A stretch of DNA of 64,000 bases from an uncultured Lachnospiraceae bacterium (GCA_900315945.1 ONAZ01000004.1:1-64000); one strand, 5' to 3'. Shown: positions 1 through 9,140, numbered from the stretch's first letter. The notes: generated from the letters alone by a model not told the origin. Translations and numbers: made by a program.

Positions 1-157
1 TTTGTTTTCTTTGGACTTCTCAACTATTATTTAATCTATTGAAACACATTTATCGTTATATTAAAATGTTTCTAGCTTAACTTAATGGCATTGGGACGGC
101 CCTTTTGCCAACATTTTCGTCAAATTCCAAAGAACTTTGGATAAAAACGAGTAGCAA

Positions 158-186
158 TTGAATGTTGCCATATAATGTTGTATAAT
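158..186 (+). promoter_or_regulatory. sigma-A-type promoter upstream of the ATPase gene
   Basis: A -35 box TTGAAT (158-163) and a perfect -10 box TATAAT (181-186) are separated by 17 bases, about 45 bp before the ATPase start. The preceding bases 1-157 hold no gene or structure that I can recognise. Confidence 0.6.
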
Positions 187-230
187 ATAATCGTCAGATT
201 TCAAAGTTCCAAGGGAAAATGAGGTTATAT

Positions 231-1544
231 ATGGAATATTCTAGAGAAGTTTATGTGAAGCGACTTATTGATCGTAAAGAGAATGGACTGATTAAAGTAA
301 TAACTGGTTCAAGACGTGCTGGCAAATCATATCTAATGAACGAGCTTTATTACAAATATTTGCTTAATTCAGGTGTTTCAAGTAACAATATCCTACGCTT
401 TGCATTTGATTCAGACGAAGACATAGATTTGCTTGAATCATATTTTATGGATGAACCGACTAAGATTGAAAAACGACCAGATGTATTCTATGTAAACGCG
501 AAGAAATTCCGAGCTTACATCAAGGATAGAACAAATGACACTGAAAAATACTATTTGTTGTTGGACGAAGTGCAGCTGCTTGACAATTTTGTTGGGACAC
601 TTAATGGATTATTAAGGCATATTAATTATGATATCTACGTTACAGGCTCTAATTCAAAGTTTTTGTCTTCAGATATTGCAACCGAATTCAAGGGTAGAGG
701 CACAATTGTTCATATATTGCCGCTGGCTTTTTCGGAATATATGCAAGGAACCGACATGCCTCCAGAAAAAGCCTGGAGGGAGTACGTGGTAACAGGAGGC
801 ATACCTCTTGTGGCGCAAATGAAGAGTGAAGAAGAGAAATTTTCATATTTAAAAAGCCTTTGTGAAGAAACATATTTAAAGGACATAATCGCCCATAACA
901 ATATAAAGAAAACAATTGAATTGAGTGATACATTTGATATAATTGCTTCTATGATTGGAAGTCTGGTAAATGTGCGGAAAGTCACTGATACATTTAAAAG
1001 CGTTTTGGATAAGAGCATTACTACTGATACAGTTGGAAAATATTTTGATTATTTTCAAGATGCATTTGTGGTTTCAAAGGCAAAAAAATATAGTATTAAA
1101 GGTAGAAAATATATTGGGTCACCTTTTAAAATATACTTCGAAGATATTGGGGTGAGAAATGCCAGACTTAATTTTAGACAGATTGAAGAATCTCATATTA
1201 TGGAGAATATTCTGTACAATGAGCTGAGGTTCAGAGGGTTTAATGTTGATGTTGGCGAGTTAAATGTTAGTGAGAAGACAGACAGGCTTGATAAAAATGG
1301 TAAACCGATATATGCACAGAAGTCACTAGAAGTTGATTTCGTGGCTTCAAAAGGTGATTTGAAGTTGTACATTCAATCGGCTTTATCAATGGACTCAACT
1401 GAAAAAAAGTCTCAAGAGAAAAGAAGTCTATATTGCATAGATGATTCCTTTGAAAAAATTGTAGTGGCAAAAACTGGTTTGAATCCAACACATGATGAAT
1501 ACGGAGTAAAGACAATTGATCTCTTTGATTTTTTGTTAGATTGA
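231..1544 (+). CDS. AAA-type ATP-binding protein with C-terminal DUF4143-like domain
   Basis: This is a P-loop ATPase of the large, mostly uncharacterised family found in gut Clostridia and Bacteroidetes. The Walker A motif GSRRAGKS lies near residues 26-33. A Walker B segment ending LLLDEV lies near residue 115, followed by a sensor-like YVTGSNS stretch. The C-terminal half, including a late EVDFVAS segment typical of a nuclease-like fold, matches the DUF4143 arrangement. Length (437 aa) is normal. I chose ATG 231 because GAGG at 221-224 is correctly spaced and homologues begin just before the EYSREVY segment; an in-frame ATG at 219 is possible. It stands alone behind its own promoter. The cellular role is unknown. 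Confidence 0.85.
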   Translation: MEYSREVYVKRLIDRKENGLIKVITGSRRAGKSYLMNELYYKYLLNSGVSSNNILRFAFDSDEDIDLLESYFMDEPTKIEKRPDVFYVNAKKFRAYIKDRTNDTEKYYLLLDEVQLLDNFVGTLNGLLRHINYDIYVTGSNSKFLSSDIATEFKGRGTIVHILPLAFSEYMQGTDMPPEKAWREYVVTGGIPLVAQMKSEEEKFSYLKSLCEETYLKDIIAHNNIKKTIELSDTFDIIASMIGSLVNVRKVTDTFKSVLDKSITTDTVGKYFDYFQDAFVVSKAKKYSIKGRKYIGSPFKIYFEDIGVRNARLNFRQIEESHIMENILYNELRFRGFNVDVGELNVSEKTDRLDKNGKPIYAQKSLEVDFVASKGDLKLYIQSALSMDSTEKKSQEKRSLYCIDDSFEKIVVAKTGLNPTHDEYGVKTIDLFDFLLD

Positions 1545-1590
1545 CAAGGGGATATAAGGCATTTTAAGGAAATAGAAGAAAGGAAAAACC

Positions 1591-2028
1591 ATGAGTACAT
1601 TAGTAACATTTTTTAGTGCAGAAGGCACAACAGCGAAGGTAGCAAAGGAATTCGCAGAAAGGATTGGAGCAGACATTTTCGAGATTGTTCCAGTAGAGCC
1701 TTACACAAAGTCTGATATTAATTGGAAGAATCCTGTGTCAAGATGTAATAGGGAGCAGATGGGCGGCAAGGATGTGCCTGTTGCAGATAAGATTGATGAC
1801 CTAAAGCAGTACGATACGGTGTATATTGGATTTCCTATTTGGTACGGCCAGGCGCCTAGAGTTGTGTATACATTCTGCAAGGATTATGACTGGAAAGGAA
1901 TTACAATTCATGCATTTGCTACTTCAGGAGGAAGCGGCATCGGTAAGACAGCAGATAAGCTCCAAAAATATGTTAGTGGTGCTGCATCTGTAGATGCAAA
2001 GCTAGTTAGAAGTGCAAGTGAATTATAG
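1591..2028 (+). CDS. flavodoxin-like protein
   Basis: This is a small FMN-binding electron carrier of the flavodoxin_4 type. The N-terminus carries the phosphate-binding loop (residues 8-15, FSAEGTTA), followed by the central YIGFPIWYG strand-loop that contacts the flavin and a TSGGSGIG segment near residue 110. It is 145 aa, slightly shorter than most relatives. The frame continues after the TAG for only seven codons before another stop, so a small C-terminal truncation is possible but not proven. The ribosome binding site AGAAAGGA lies just upstream of ATG 1591. It is followed by a strong terminator, so it is probably monocistronic or co-transcribed with the ATPase. Confidence 0.88.
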   Translation: MSTLVTFFSAEGTTAKVAKEFAERIGADIFEIVPVEPYTKSDINWKNPVSRCNREQMGGKDVPVADKIDDLKQYDTVYIGFPIWYGQAPRVVYTFCKDYDWKGITIHAFATSGGSGIGKTADKLQKYVSGAASVDAKLVRSASEL

Positions 2029-2074
2029 GCGGATATGCTTCATTTTAAATAGTTTTATCTATGTCCATTTATGG

Positions 2075-2117
2075 CGCTGCCCCTGTGTTAAGTACACACG
2101 GGGTAGCGTTCTTTTTT
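2075..2117 (+). terminator. Rho-independent terminator after the flavodoxin gene
   Basis: A GC-rich stem (CGCTGCCCC pairing with GGGGTAGCG, extended by GTGT/ACAC with one bulge) is followed by a T-rich tract ending around 2117. Confidence 0.85.
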
Positions 2118-2204
2118 ATATTTGTGATAAAATAAATAATGAAGGCAAATTATAACTGCGGAGCCTGCGAGAGCTGGCGTTGCTATATCTAGAAGGTGAA
2201 TAAT

Positions 2205-3200
2205 ATGAAAAGATTCCTAATATCATTAATCTTAATAATTTCATTAGCCTTAGCAGGATGTAGTTGTAGCAGCGATACTAACAAAACTAATGCGACACTT
2301 AATACATCTGAGTACGCTACTAAGGGACATGAGAATAGTGTTAATAAGCAGGAAGCGGTAAGTAGCAAGAATAGCATAATTGATTTATCTTTTATTCCGC
2401 CATATTCGGGTAGCCCTTATGTGGAAATAAACGGCAATGAACCTATGTTTAGCGAAGAAGATAAGATTAACACAGGGGCATTTGAGATATATAGTAACCT
2501 TGATAACCTGGGAAGATGTGGTGTGGCTTATGCTAATATCTGCAAGGAACTTATGCCTACTGAGAAGAGAGGCGAGATTGGACAGATTCGCCCATCGGGC
2601 TGGCATACAGCTAATTATCATGAATTAATCGATGGTAACTATCTGTATAATCGTTGTCATTTAATCGGATACCAGTTGGCAGGGGAAAATGCTAATGAGA
2701 AAAATCTCATCACAGGTACCAGGTACCTTAATGTTGAAGGCATGCTACCCTTCGAGAACAAGGTGGATGATTATGTAGAAAGAACTAATAATCATGTATT
2801 GTATCGGGTTACACCAATATTCGACGGTAACAACCTTGTGGCGTCAGGTGTGCTTATGGAGGCCTACTCTGTGGAGGATAGTGGCAGGGGAATTAGATTC
2901 TGTGTATATTGCTACAATGTCCAGCCCGGCATAGATATTAATTATGCTAATGGTGAGAGCCACGTATCCGCAGATGGAAATGTAGCGGGTAATGCAGTTA
3001 GTAATGAGGTATCTGTCAACTCTTCTAATAATGAAAATGTGTCATCAGACTATATACTCAATACTAACACCAAGAAGTTTCATAGACCGGACTGTTCTTC
3101 TTTATCTAAAATGAAGGAGAAAAATAAGCAGGCCTATTCAGGAAGCAGACAGGACCTAATCAATCAAGGGTATGAGCCTTGTCAGGTGTGCCATCCATAG
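2205..3200 (+). CDS. DNA/RNA non-specific endonuclease, secreted lipoprotein with C-terminal Cys-rich domain
   Basis: This is a predicted surface-anchored nuclease of the EndA/NucA (beta-beta-alpha metal) family. A lipoprotein signal ends in the lipobox LALAGC near residue 18. The nuclease core includes NRCHLIGYQLAGENAN (residues about 148-163) with the family's catalytic His, and the KNLITGTRYLN segment that supplies the metal-binding Asn. After a low-complexity Ser/Asn/Val linker, the last 45 residues form a small Cys/His domain (FHRPDC ... PCQVCHP) resembling the metal-binding Ada-like module common in Lachnospiraceae nucleases. ATG 2205 is preferred over the upstream GTG because AGAAGGTGA sits 5 bases before it. 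Likely role: extracellular DNA degradation or nutrient scavenging. Confidence 0.88.
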   Translation: MKRFLISLILIISLALAGCSCSSDTNKTNATLNTSEYATKGHENSVNKQEAVSSKNSIIDLSFIPPYSGSPYVEINGNEPMFSEEDKINTGAFEIYSNLDNLGRCGVAYANICKELMPTEKRGEIGQIRPSGWHTANYHELIDGNYLYNRCHLIGYQLAGENANEKNLITGTRYLNVEGMLPFENKVDDYVERTNNHVLYRVTPIFDGNNLVASGVLMEAYSVEDSGRGIRFCVYCYNVQPGIDINYANGESHVSADGNVAGNAVSNEVSVNSSNNENVSSDYILNTNTKKFHRPDCSSLSKMKEKNKQAYSGSRQDLINQGYEPCQVCHP

Positions 3201-3285
3201 TATATCAAGGAACCTATGACAAACCTCTTACAGATTTTTAGATTTTTTAAAAATTTTAAAAAAAATAATTAATAGATAAAAAATA

Positions 3286-3314
3286 TTGACAAATCATAAA
3301 AACCGCATTACTAT
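3286..3314 (+). promoter_or_regulatory. promoter of the tetR-led operon
   Basis: The -35 box TTGACA (3286-3291) and the -10 box TACTAT (3309-3314) have a 17-base spacer and lie 43 bp before the tetR start. Confidence 0.65.
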
Positions 3315-3356
3315 ATGATTATAGACGTGAGTGACAATTCACGAGGGGCGGTTTTT
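3298..3356 (+). promoter_or_regulatory. nested inverted repeats around the tetR promoter and leader (candidate operator)
   Basis: An outer repeat pairs AAAAACCGC (3298-3306) with GCGGTTTTT (3348-3356). Inside it, GTGA-N4-TCAC (3331-3342) and CGTGA/TCACG (3326-3343) form palindromes. The position, between the -35 box and the start codon, suits autorepression by the TetR protein. This is an inference from position only. Confidence 0.4.
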
Positions 3357-3986
3357 ATGTATAAGAAAATGGATGATGCAAGTCTAGAGGCTCTTCTAGA
3401 AGCGGGAATAGATGAGTTTTCGAAGAAGGGACTAGACAGAGCTAACATTAATAATATCGCAAAGAGTGCAAATTTCTCCGTTGGTGTTATATACAAGTAT
3501 TATGAGAATAAGGATAAATTCTTCATTGCTTGTGTAGAGCATTCTCTTAGATTGCTTGAAGGCATTATGACGGAGATTTTGTCTAATGAAGAAGATATAA
3601 TTAGTTGTATATCTCTGCTTATTGATAAATTATTTGAAGAGTCAGAGAATCATGCTAATTATTATGTAATGTATAATGAAATCACATCACAAAGTTGCAG
3701 TAGGTACGCAGAAGAACTTGCGGATAAGATTGAGACTAGTACTGCACATATATATGAAGGTATGTTTGAACGTGCACAGAAGAAGGGACAGATGAAGACT
3801 GATTCTGACCCTTACATGTGCGCGTTTTATTTTGATTCACTTCTTATGATGTTACAGTTTTCCTATAGTTGTAAATATTATAAGGAGAGAATGAAAATTT
3901 TCTGCAAAGAAGATGTGTTTGATAATCCTATTAGGACGAAGGAGAGTTTCTTACAATTTGTAAGCGGGGCATTGGGACTTAATTAG
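3357..3986 (+). CDS. TetR/AcrR family transcriptional regulator
   Basis: This 209-aa protein has the N-terminal TetR helix-turn-helix (residues 28-52, IAKSANFSVGVIYKYYENK) followed by an all-helical ligand domain with no assignable effector. I chose ATG 3357 because GAGGGG lies 8 bases upstream; the longer in-frame start overlaps the promoter. It is the first gene of an operon with a sugar kinase 12 bp downstream, so it most likely represses itself and that operon in response to a metabolite. Confidence 0.9.
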   Translation: MYKKMDDASLEALLEAGIDEFSKKGLDRANINNIAKSANFSVGVIYKYYENKDKFFIACVEHSLRLLEGIMTEILSNEEDIISCISLLIDKLFEESENHANYYVMYNEITSQSCSRYAEELADKIETSTAHIYEGMFERAQKKGQMKTDSDPYMCAFYFDSLLMMLQFSYSCKYYKERMKIFCKEDVFDNPIRTKESFLQFVSGALGLN

Positions 3987-3998
3987 TAGGAGGGGTTT

Positions 3999-5591
3999 AT
4001 GCTTAATGTTATTTCCTATGATATTGGAACGACTGGCCTAAAGGCATGTCTGTTCCAAATTGATGAACGTATTAGACTTGTTGGGGGAGAGTATGAGACA
4101 TATGAATTATATGTCTTAGAGAACGGCGGAGCCGAGCAAGACGTCGAAGAATGGTGGAGTGCTATGTGTAACTGTACCAGAAGACTTCTTGATAAGTCAG
4201 ATATCAAGGCAGAGGATATAGATGGAATATCCTTTTGCTCACAGATGCAAGGACTTGTCTTAGTTGATGAAGAAGGTAATGCAATAAGACGTGCTATGAG
4301 TTATATGGACCAGCGTGGTGAAGCTGAGATGAAAGAAGTTCAGAAGCATGGAATTACAGTATCTGGCGTTAATGCTTTAAAGCTTAATAAAAGCATTCAT
4401 TTGACATCAGCTGCATCAACATCTGCAAAAGATCCAATCTGGAAATATAAATGGGTTGAGAAAAATGAGCCTGTTTCATTTGCTAGGATATACAAATGGC
4501 TAGATGTTAAAGAATATCTAATATGTCGTATGACAGGCGAATTTATAATGACTCCTGATTCAGCATATGCAACTCTTCTATACGATTCTAGAGTTGGACA
4601 TGAAGGTTTCTCTAAATCATTATGTAAGATGTATGGCATACAGTACGAACATTTGCCAAGAATAATAAAATGTCACGAGGTGGCAGGAAGGCTTCGAAGA
4701 AAACAGGCAGAGGAGCTTGGACTTGTAGAAGGAATTAAAGTATATGGAAGTGGAGGAGACGCAACTCTAATCGGAGTTGGTGCTGGAGCAACAGCCCTTG
4801 GAGACACTCATATATACTGCGGTACATCTGGCTGGGTTTCTACTGTTATTGATAAACAGGAAGTAGATATTATATCTATGATTGCAGGAATTGTTGGAGC
4901 CACTAAGGGGAGATACAATTACTTCGCCGAGATGGAGACTGCTGGTAAATGCTTTGAGTGGGTAAAGGATCATTTGGCTCTTGATGAAATAGATATTTAT
5001 CTAAGCAAAATGAATGTTGAAGATTCTCCTGAATCAGAATATATAAGCCTTTATGATTATCTATCAGATGTTATTGATAAAGTAAATCCAGGTAGTGATG
5101 GTGTCATATTTACACCTTGGCTTCATGGCAATAGATGTCCATTTGAGGATCCTCATGCTCAGGGAATATTCTTCAATATAGGAATTAACACAGGTAAAAG
5201 CCAGATGCTTAGAGCAGTTATAGAGGGAATTTGTTTTCACTTAAGATGGATGCTTGAGTGTTCTGAGAAGAAAATTAAGACATCAGATGAGATAAGATTC
5301 GTGGGTGGCGGCGCATTATCACCTGTATCCTGCCAGATTTTATCGGATGTATTAGGAAGGAAAATAATAACCATAGAGAACACAAAAGATGTTGGAGCTA
5401 TTGGTGCAGCTATGCTAGTAGCTGTGGGAGAAGGATACGCTAGTGATTTGAATGAGATTCGTGAATTTGTAACAGTGAAAAAAGCCTACGAACCTAATCT
5501 CAAAAACAAGAAAATATATGATAAACACTTTGTAGTGTTTAAACAGTTGTATAAATCAAATGCAAAGAATTTCAAACTGCTGAATAAATAA
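3999..5591 (+). CDS. FGGY-family carbohydrate kinase (xylulokinase-like)
   Basis: It phosphorylates a sugar or sugar alcohol using ATP, in the cytoplasm. The N-terminal FGGY phosphate-binding motif DIGTTG is at residues 8-13, and the CSQMQG substrate-loop region near residue 83 resembles xylulokinases. The C-terminal domain has the adenosine-binding FVGGGALSP segment (about 435) and DVGAIGAA (about 465). Its 530 aa are within the family range. The exact substrate cannot be read from sequence. It lies between tetR and a class II aldolase, the usual pairing for ketose phosphorylation followed by retro-aldol cleavage or isomerisation. The ribosome binding site is AGGAGGGG. Confidence 0.88.
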   Translation: MLNVISYDIGTTGLKACLFQIDERIRLVGGEYETYELYVLENGGAEQDVEEWWSAMCNCTRRLLDKSDIKAEDIDGISFCSQMQGLVLVDEEGNAIRRAMSYMDQRGEAEMKEVQKHGITVSGVNALKLNKSIHLTSAASTSAKDPIWKYKWVEKNEPVSFARIYKWLDVKEYLICRMTGEFIMTPDSAYATLLYDSRVGHEGFSKSLCKMYGIQYEHLPRIIKCHEVAGRLRRKQAEELGLVEGIKVYGSGGDATLIGVGAGATALGDTHIYCGTSGWVSTVIDKQEVDIISMIAGIVGATKGRYNYFAEMETAGKCFEWVKDHLALDEIDIYLSKMNVEDSPESEYISLYDYLSDVIDKVNPGSDGVIFTPWLHGNRCPFEDPHAQGIFFNIGINTGKSQMLRAVIEGICFHLRWMLECSEKKIKTSDEIRFVGGGALSPVSCQILSDVLGRKIITIENTKDVGAIGAAMLVAVGEGYASDLNEIREFVTVKKAYEPNLKNKKIYDKHFVVFKQLYKSNAKNFKLLNK

Positions 5592-5602
5592 GGAGGGGTT
5601 AA

Positions 5603-6511
5603 ATGGATTTAAGACAGCAAGTAGTTGATACGGGTTTACTATTACTTGAGAAGAAGTTAGTAGCTCGTACCTGGGGAAATGTTAGTGCTAAAGTAGATGA
5701 TGAACATTTTCTTATTACACCAAGTGGACTTAGTTATACTAAGACGACACCAGAAGATTTAGCACTATATAACATGGTAACTGGCGAGTACGAAGGTAAT
5801 TTCAAACCTTCAAGTGAGAAGGGTATTCATGCTGCGGCTTATACGGCCTTTGATGATGCTTTGTTTGTCATTCATACACATCAGACATTTGCATCTGCAT
5901 TCTCACTTACAGGAGTCGATGACATTATCATGACAAGAGAAGAGGAAGAGAAGCTAGGAGGAATCTTAGTTGCAGGCTATGGACTTCCAGGAACGAAGAC
6001 TTTGAAGAATGAAGTTGCTTCTTGCTTTAATAAGGGAGCTCATTGTGTACTTATGAAACATCACGGAGCAGTAGTTGCAGGAACAAGCAAAGAGGATGCT
6101 CTAGAGAGAATACAACTCCTTGAAGATGTATGTAAGAGAAGTTATGAAGGCCACAAACTAGATGAGAAAGCGACCGTAGCTTACTCTAGACTAGGTATAC
6201 CTCTTAAAGCACAACTCGATGATATGGCGCAAATGATTGGGCCACAAATTGATGTTATTACAGGTGATGCGAAGAAATACCTTATTAAGCATAAGAAGAA
6301 TGCAGTAATTGTATTAGACAAAGGAATTGCCGTTCTTGGTAAAGATAAAGAAGATACAGAAGCTTTAAGAATCCTTGTTGAAAAAGCAGCAGTCAGTGCT
6401 CTTCATACAAGATGCTATGGCGAGAAAGCAACCCTTGGCTTCCTAGATACTAGATTAATGAATTTTGTGTATAACAAGAAATATTCAAAGAAAAAGGAGG
6501 CGAAAGGATGA
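5603..6511 (+). CDS. class II aldolase/adducin family protein
   Basis: This is a zinc-dependent sugar-phosphate aldolase or epimerase of the AraD/FucA superfamily. Metal-ligand histidines appear as HTH (residues 91-93) and MKHHGAVVAG (about 150-158). The catalytic-acid region SSEKGIH is at about 71-76 and the substrate loop TWGNVS at 23-28. The C-terminal 100 residues extend beyond the minimal fold. The upstream kinase would supply a phosphorylated sugar. The ribosome binding site AAGGAGGGG is strong, and the stop overlaps the next start by 4 bp, so the two genes are translationally coupled. Substrate is unknown. Confidence 0.86.
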   Translation: MDLRQQVVDTGLLLLEKKLVARTWGNVSAKVDDEHFLITPSGLSYTKTTPEDLALYNMVTGEYEGNFKPSSEKGIHAAAYTAFDDALFVIHTHQTFASAFSLTGVDDIIMTREEEEKLGGILVAGYGLPGTKTLKNEVASCFNKGAHCVLMKHHGAVVAGTSKEDALERIQLLEDVCKRSYEGHKLDEKATVAYSRLGIPLKAQLDDMAQMIGPQIDVITGDAKKYLIKHKKNAVIVLDKGIAVLGKDKEDTEALRILVEKAAVSALHTRCYGEKATLGFLDTRLMNFVYNKKYSKKKEAKG

Positions 6512-7038
6512 CAGAGGCAATAAAAAAGGAAAAAGGTAATGCAGAAGAATCTGAGATTACAAATAGCGAAAAGCCATCCAAGCTTAAAGAATTTATACGT
6601 ATACTTAAATTTATAGGTTTTTCGATTTCAGCAGGTGTAATTGAGATAGTTACATTTACCCTGCTTAACGAATTAGTGGGGTGGCCTTACTGGCCGTGTT
6701 ATTTGATAGCTTTGGTGTTATCAGTACTTTGGAATTTTACATTTAACAGAAAGTTTACATTCAAGAGCGCTAATAATGTGCCGATTGCTATGCTAAAAGT
6801 CGCTGCATATTACGTGGTATTCACACCGGCAACGACACTGCTTGGTAATTTCCTCGCTGAGTCTGTTGGCCTAAATGAGTATCTTGTAACAGGAATTAAT
6901 ATGGCACTAAATCTTTCGACAGAATACCTATTCCAGAGATTCGTAGTATTTAGAGGAAGTATTGATACTAATATCAAAAAGAAAAAAGATAATGAAAAAG
7001 AAACTATTAATAACAAGGAGGAAATTGTAAATGAGTAA
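6508..7038 (+). CDS. GtrA-like membrane protein
   Basis: This is a small integral membrane protein of the GtrA/DPMS family, implicated in flipping or handling of polyprenyl-linked sugars. Four hydrophobic segments span roughly residues 30-52, 57-75, 94-113 and 120-140, and the family signature WNFTFNRKFTF follows the second one. N- and C-terminal tails are highly charged (Lys/Glu). It overlaps the aldolase gene by 4 bp and the aminotransferase gene by 8 bp, so it is a true member of this operon. That is an unusual place for GtrA and suggests that the sugar product may feed a lipid-linked glycan. Confidence 0.85.
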   Translation: MTEAIKKEKGNAEESEITNSEKPSKLKEFIRILKFIGFSISAGVIEIVTFTLLNELVGWPYWPCYLIALVLSVLWNFTFNRKFTFKSANNVPIAMLKVAAYYVVFTPATTLLGNFLAESVGLNEYLVTGINMALNLSTEYLFQRFVVFRGSIDTNIKKKKDNEKETINNKEEIVNE

Positions 7039-8524
7039 TTGTGGAATAAGTCGTTGGGATGATCCTAGAAAAATCAACAAGAAGTTAAAAGAACTTACAT
7101 CTCAGCCTATATGGGAAGTGGATGATGACTATTATGAGAATGAAGTAATGCCTTATTATAATGAGAAATGTAAGAAGTCATACCAGGTCTTTGAAGAATC
7201 ACAAAAGTATATCCCTGGAGGCGTACAGCATAATCTTGCATTTAACAAGCCCTTCCCTATGTGTATGTCTAAGGCAAAAGGCCCATACCTATATGATAAG
7301 GATGGTAATGAATATATTGATTTCTTACAGGCAGGTGGACCTACAATCCTAGGAAGTAATTATGAACCTGTAAGAAAGAAAGTATTCGAACTATTAGAGG
7401 ATTGTGGCCCTGTAACAGGACTTCTACACGAGTCAGAAATGCTTATTGCAAAAGAGATTAATAAGCATATGCCAAATGTTGAAATGTTTCGTATGCTTGG
7501 CTCTGGTACAGAGTCTGTTATGGCATCACTTCGTATTGCTAGAATTGCAACAGGCAAAAAGCATGTAATCAAAATCGGTGGTGCATATCATGGATGGTCT
7601 GATCAGATGGTATATGGACTTAAGATTCCAGGAAGTCGTGCACTTCTAGAGTCACATGGTATCCCTGGTAAATGCTTTAAGTATACAGATGAAGTTCGTC
7701 CAAACGACTTAAATATGCTTGAAACTATGCTTAAGAGAAATCGCTTAAGAGGTGGTACAGCAGCAGTCCTACTTGAGCCAGTAGGTCCTGAAAGTGGAAC
7801 AAGACCAGTTGCAAAGAATTACAATAAGGGCGTTAGAGAATTGTGTGATCGTTATGGTGCTCTATTAATCTTTGATGAAGTTGTAACTGGATTTAGAGTA
7901 GACATAGGTGGTGCTCAAGGTTACTTTGATGTTGTACCTGATCTTACAATATTTGGAAAGATTGTTGCTGGTGGATATCCTGCAGCTGGTGGTGTAGGTG
8001 GTAAGACAGAATATGCATCTCTTATGGCAGCAGGACTTGCGACTGGAAAGCATAGAGCATATGTTGGTGGTACACTTTCTGCTAATCCTCTTAGCTGTAT
8101 TGCAGGTTATACAGCAATTCAAGAGATTGCTAAGCAAAATGCCTGTGAGAAGGCAGGTAAGATGGGAGATAGATTATGTGACGGATTGAAAGAACTTATT
8201 GACAGATATGGACTTCCATATGTTGCATATAACCAGGGTTCTATTGTTCACCTTGAGTGTACAGGTGCAATGAGCTTCGACTTCTCATCTATGTCCTTTG
8301 TTAAGTCAGCTCTTGGCTTGTTAAAGAATAAAGAAATGATGTATGTAAGAAAGGATTCTATGGAGAGGATGGGTGCCGCATACATGGCAAATGGTATTGT
8401 AACACTTGCCGGCTCACGTCTATATACTTCAATGGCAGATACACCAGAGATTATTGATGAAGCTCTTAATAGATTTGAAAATGTATTCAAGCATGTTAAG
8501 AAGACAGATAAAGGGCTTGTATAA
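7031..8524 (+). CDS. class III aminotransferase / glutamate-1-semialdehyde aminomutase-like enzyme
   Basis: This is a PLP-dependent fold-I enzyme. The DEVVTGFR motif (Asp contacting the PLP ring nitrogen) precedes FGKIVAGG, whose Lys310 is the predicted Schiff-base lysine, and GSGTESVMASLR near residue 157 is the cofactor phosphate loop. At 497 aa it is about 70 residues longer than HemL, mainly in an N-terminal extension. No other haem genes are nearby, so a HemL role is unlikely. It more probably transaminates a keto sugar or semialdehyde made by the kinase/aldolase pair. AAGGAGG precedes ATG 7031. Confidence 0.82.
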   Translation: MSNCGISRWDDPRKINKKLKELTSQPIWEVDDDYYENEVMPYYNEKCKKSYQVFEESQKYIPGGVQHNLAFNKPFPMCMSKAKGPYLYDKDGNEYIDFLQAGGPTILGSNYEPVRKKVFELLEDCGPVTGLLHESEMLIAKEINKHMPNVEMFRMLGSGTESVMASLRIARIATGKKHVIKIGGAYHGWSDQMVYGLKIPGSRALLESHGIPGKCFKYTDEVRPNDLNMLETMLKRNRLRGGTAAVLLEPVGPESGTRPVAKNYNKGVRELCDRYGALLIFDEVVTGFRVDIGGAQGYFDVVPDLTIFGKIVAGGYPAAGGVGGKTEYASLMAAGLATGKHRAYVGGTLSANPLSCIAGYTAIQEIAKQNACEKAGKMGDRLCDGLKELIDRYGLPYVAYNQGSIVHLECTGAMSFDFSSMSFVKSALGLLKNKEMMYVRKDSMERMGAAYMANGIVTLAGSRLYTSMADTPEIIDEALNRFENVFKHVKKTDKGLV

Positions 8525-8537
8525 ATTATAATAAAGA

Positions 8538-8570
8538 TTAAGCGGGAGTGACACAGTCACTCCCGCTTAA
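8538..8570. terminator. perfect hairpin between convergent genes (bidirectional terminator)
   Basis: A 15-bp perfect stem (8538-8552 with 8556-8570) with an ACA loop separates the aminotransferase gene from the minus-strand oxidoreductase. The T-tract is weak on both sides, so termination efficiency is uncertain. Confidence 0.65.
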
Positions 8571-8582
8571 GTATTATAAATG

Positions 8583-9140
8583 TTATTTTCTTTCTTTTAT
8601 TTCTTTGATTTTATCTTCAAGTATCTTATTGGCATCATAGCCATCAATATCTAACATATCAACATAGATAAGTTCTGTCTCGTCTATTCCAAAGTACTCT
8701 GTGGCCAGTTTATCTATATACCCATAACTAAAATCTGGATTATATGGTCCGCCACTTGTTGTAACATAATATAATTTATTTGCTTTACATAAGCCTGTTG
8801 GGGCGCCATTTTCGTTATATTTTGATACGAGACCTGTAACATATATATTTTCTATATATGATTTTAGTGCAGCTGGGAAAGACAGGTCCCAATATGGTGC
8901 TGCAATTACTATTGTATCTGCAAAGGCAAACTGTTTCGCATAGTCAAATATAGGATATGAATAATTACTTTGTTCTATAAATGCTTCCCTCATTACAAGA
9001 GTATCTCTATCTAGAGGAAGTAAGTTCTCTTGTACGATATCAAGTACTTCATAATAGTCGTCTAGGGTTTCAAGTAAAGCATTAGCTAGCTTATCAGTTC
9101 TAGAATCACTTCTTGGACAACATTTTACATATAAAATCAT
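8583..9140 (-). CDS. NAD(P)H-dependent FMN oxidoreductase, flavodoxin-2 fold (azoreductase-like)
   Basis: This 185-aa cytoplasmic flavoprotein resembles FMN-dependent NADH-azoreductases and quinone reductases. The N-terminal strand and phosphate loop (YVKCCPRSDSRTDKLA, residues 4-19) bind FMN. The IAAPYWDLSFPAALKSYI segment near residue 86 and TTSGGPYN near 133 contact the flavin. The start is supported by GGGGAGG upstream on the minus strand. It is monocistronic and convergent with the preceding operon. The electron acceptor is unknown. Confidence 0.86.
   Translation of the reverse strand: MILYVKCCPRSDSRTDKLANALLETLDDYYEVLDIVQENLLPLDRDTLVMREAFIEQSNYSYPIFDYAKQFAFADTIVIAAPYWDLSFPAALKSYIENIYVTGLVSKYNENGAPTGLCKANKLYYVTTSGGPYNPDFSYGYIDKLATEYFGIDETELIYVDMLDIDGYDANKILEDKIKEIKERK

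Noticed and set aside
1..157. Possible end of an upstream gene
   Set aside because: No frame shows recognisable protein; left unannotated.
7031..8524. Calling the aminotransferase hemL
   Set aside because: It is about 70 residues too long, no haem genes are nearby, and it sits in a sugar operon.
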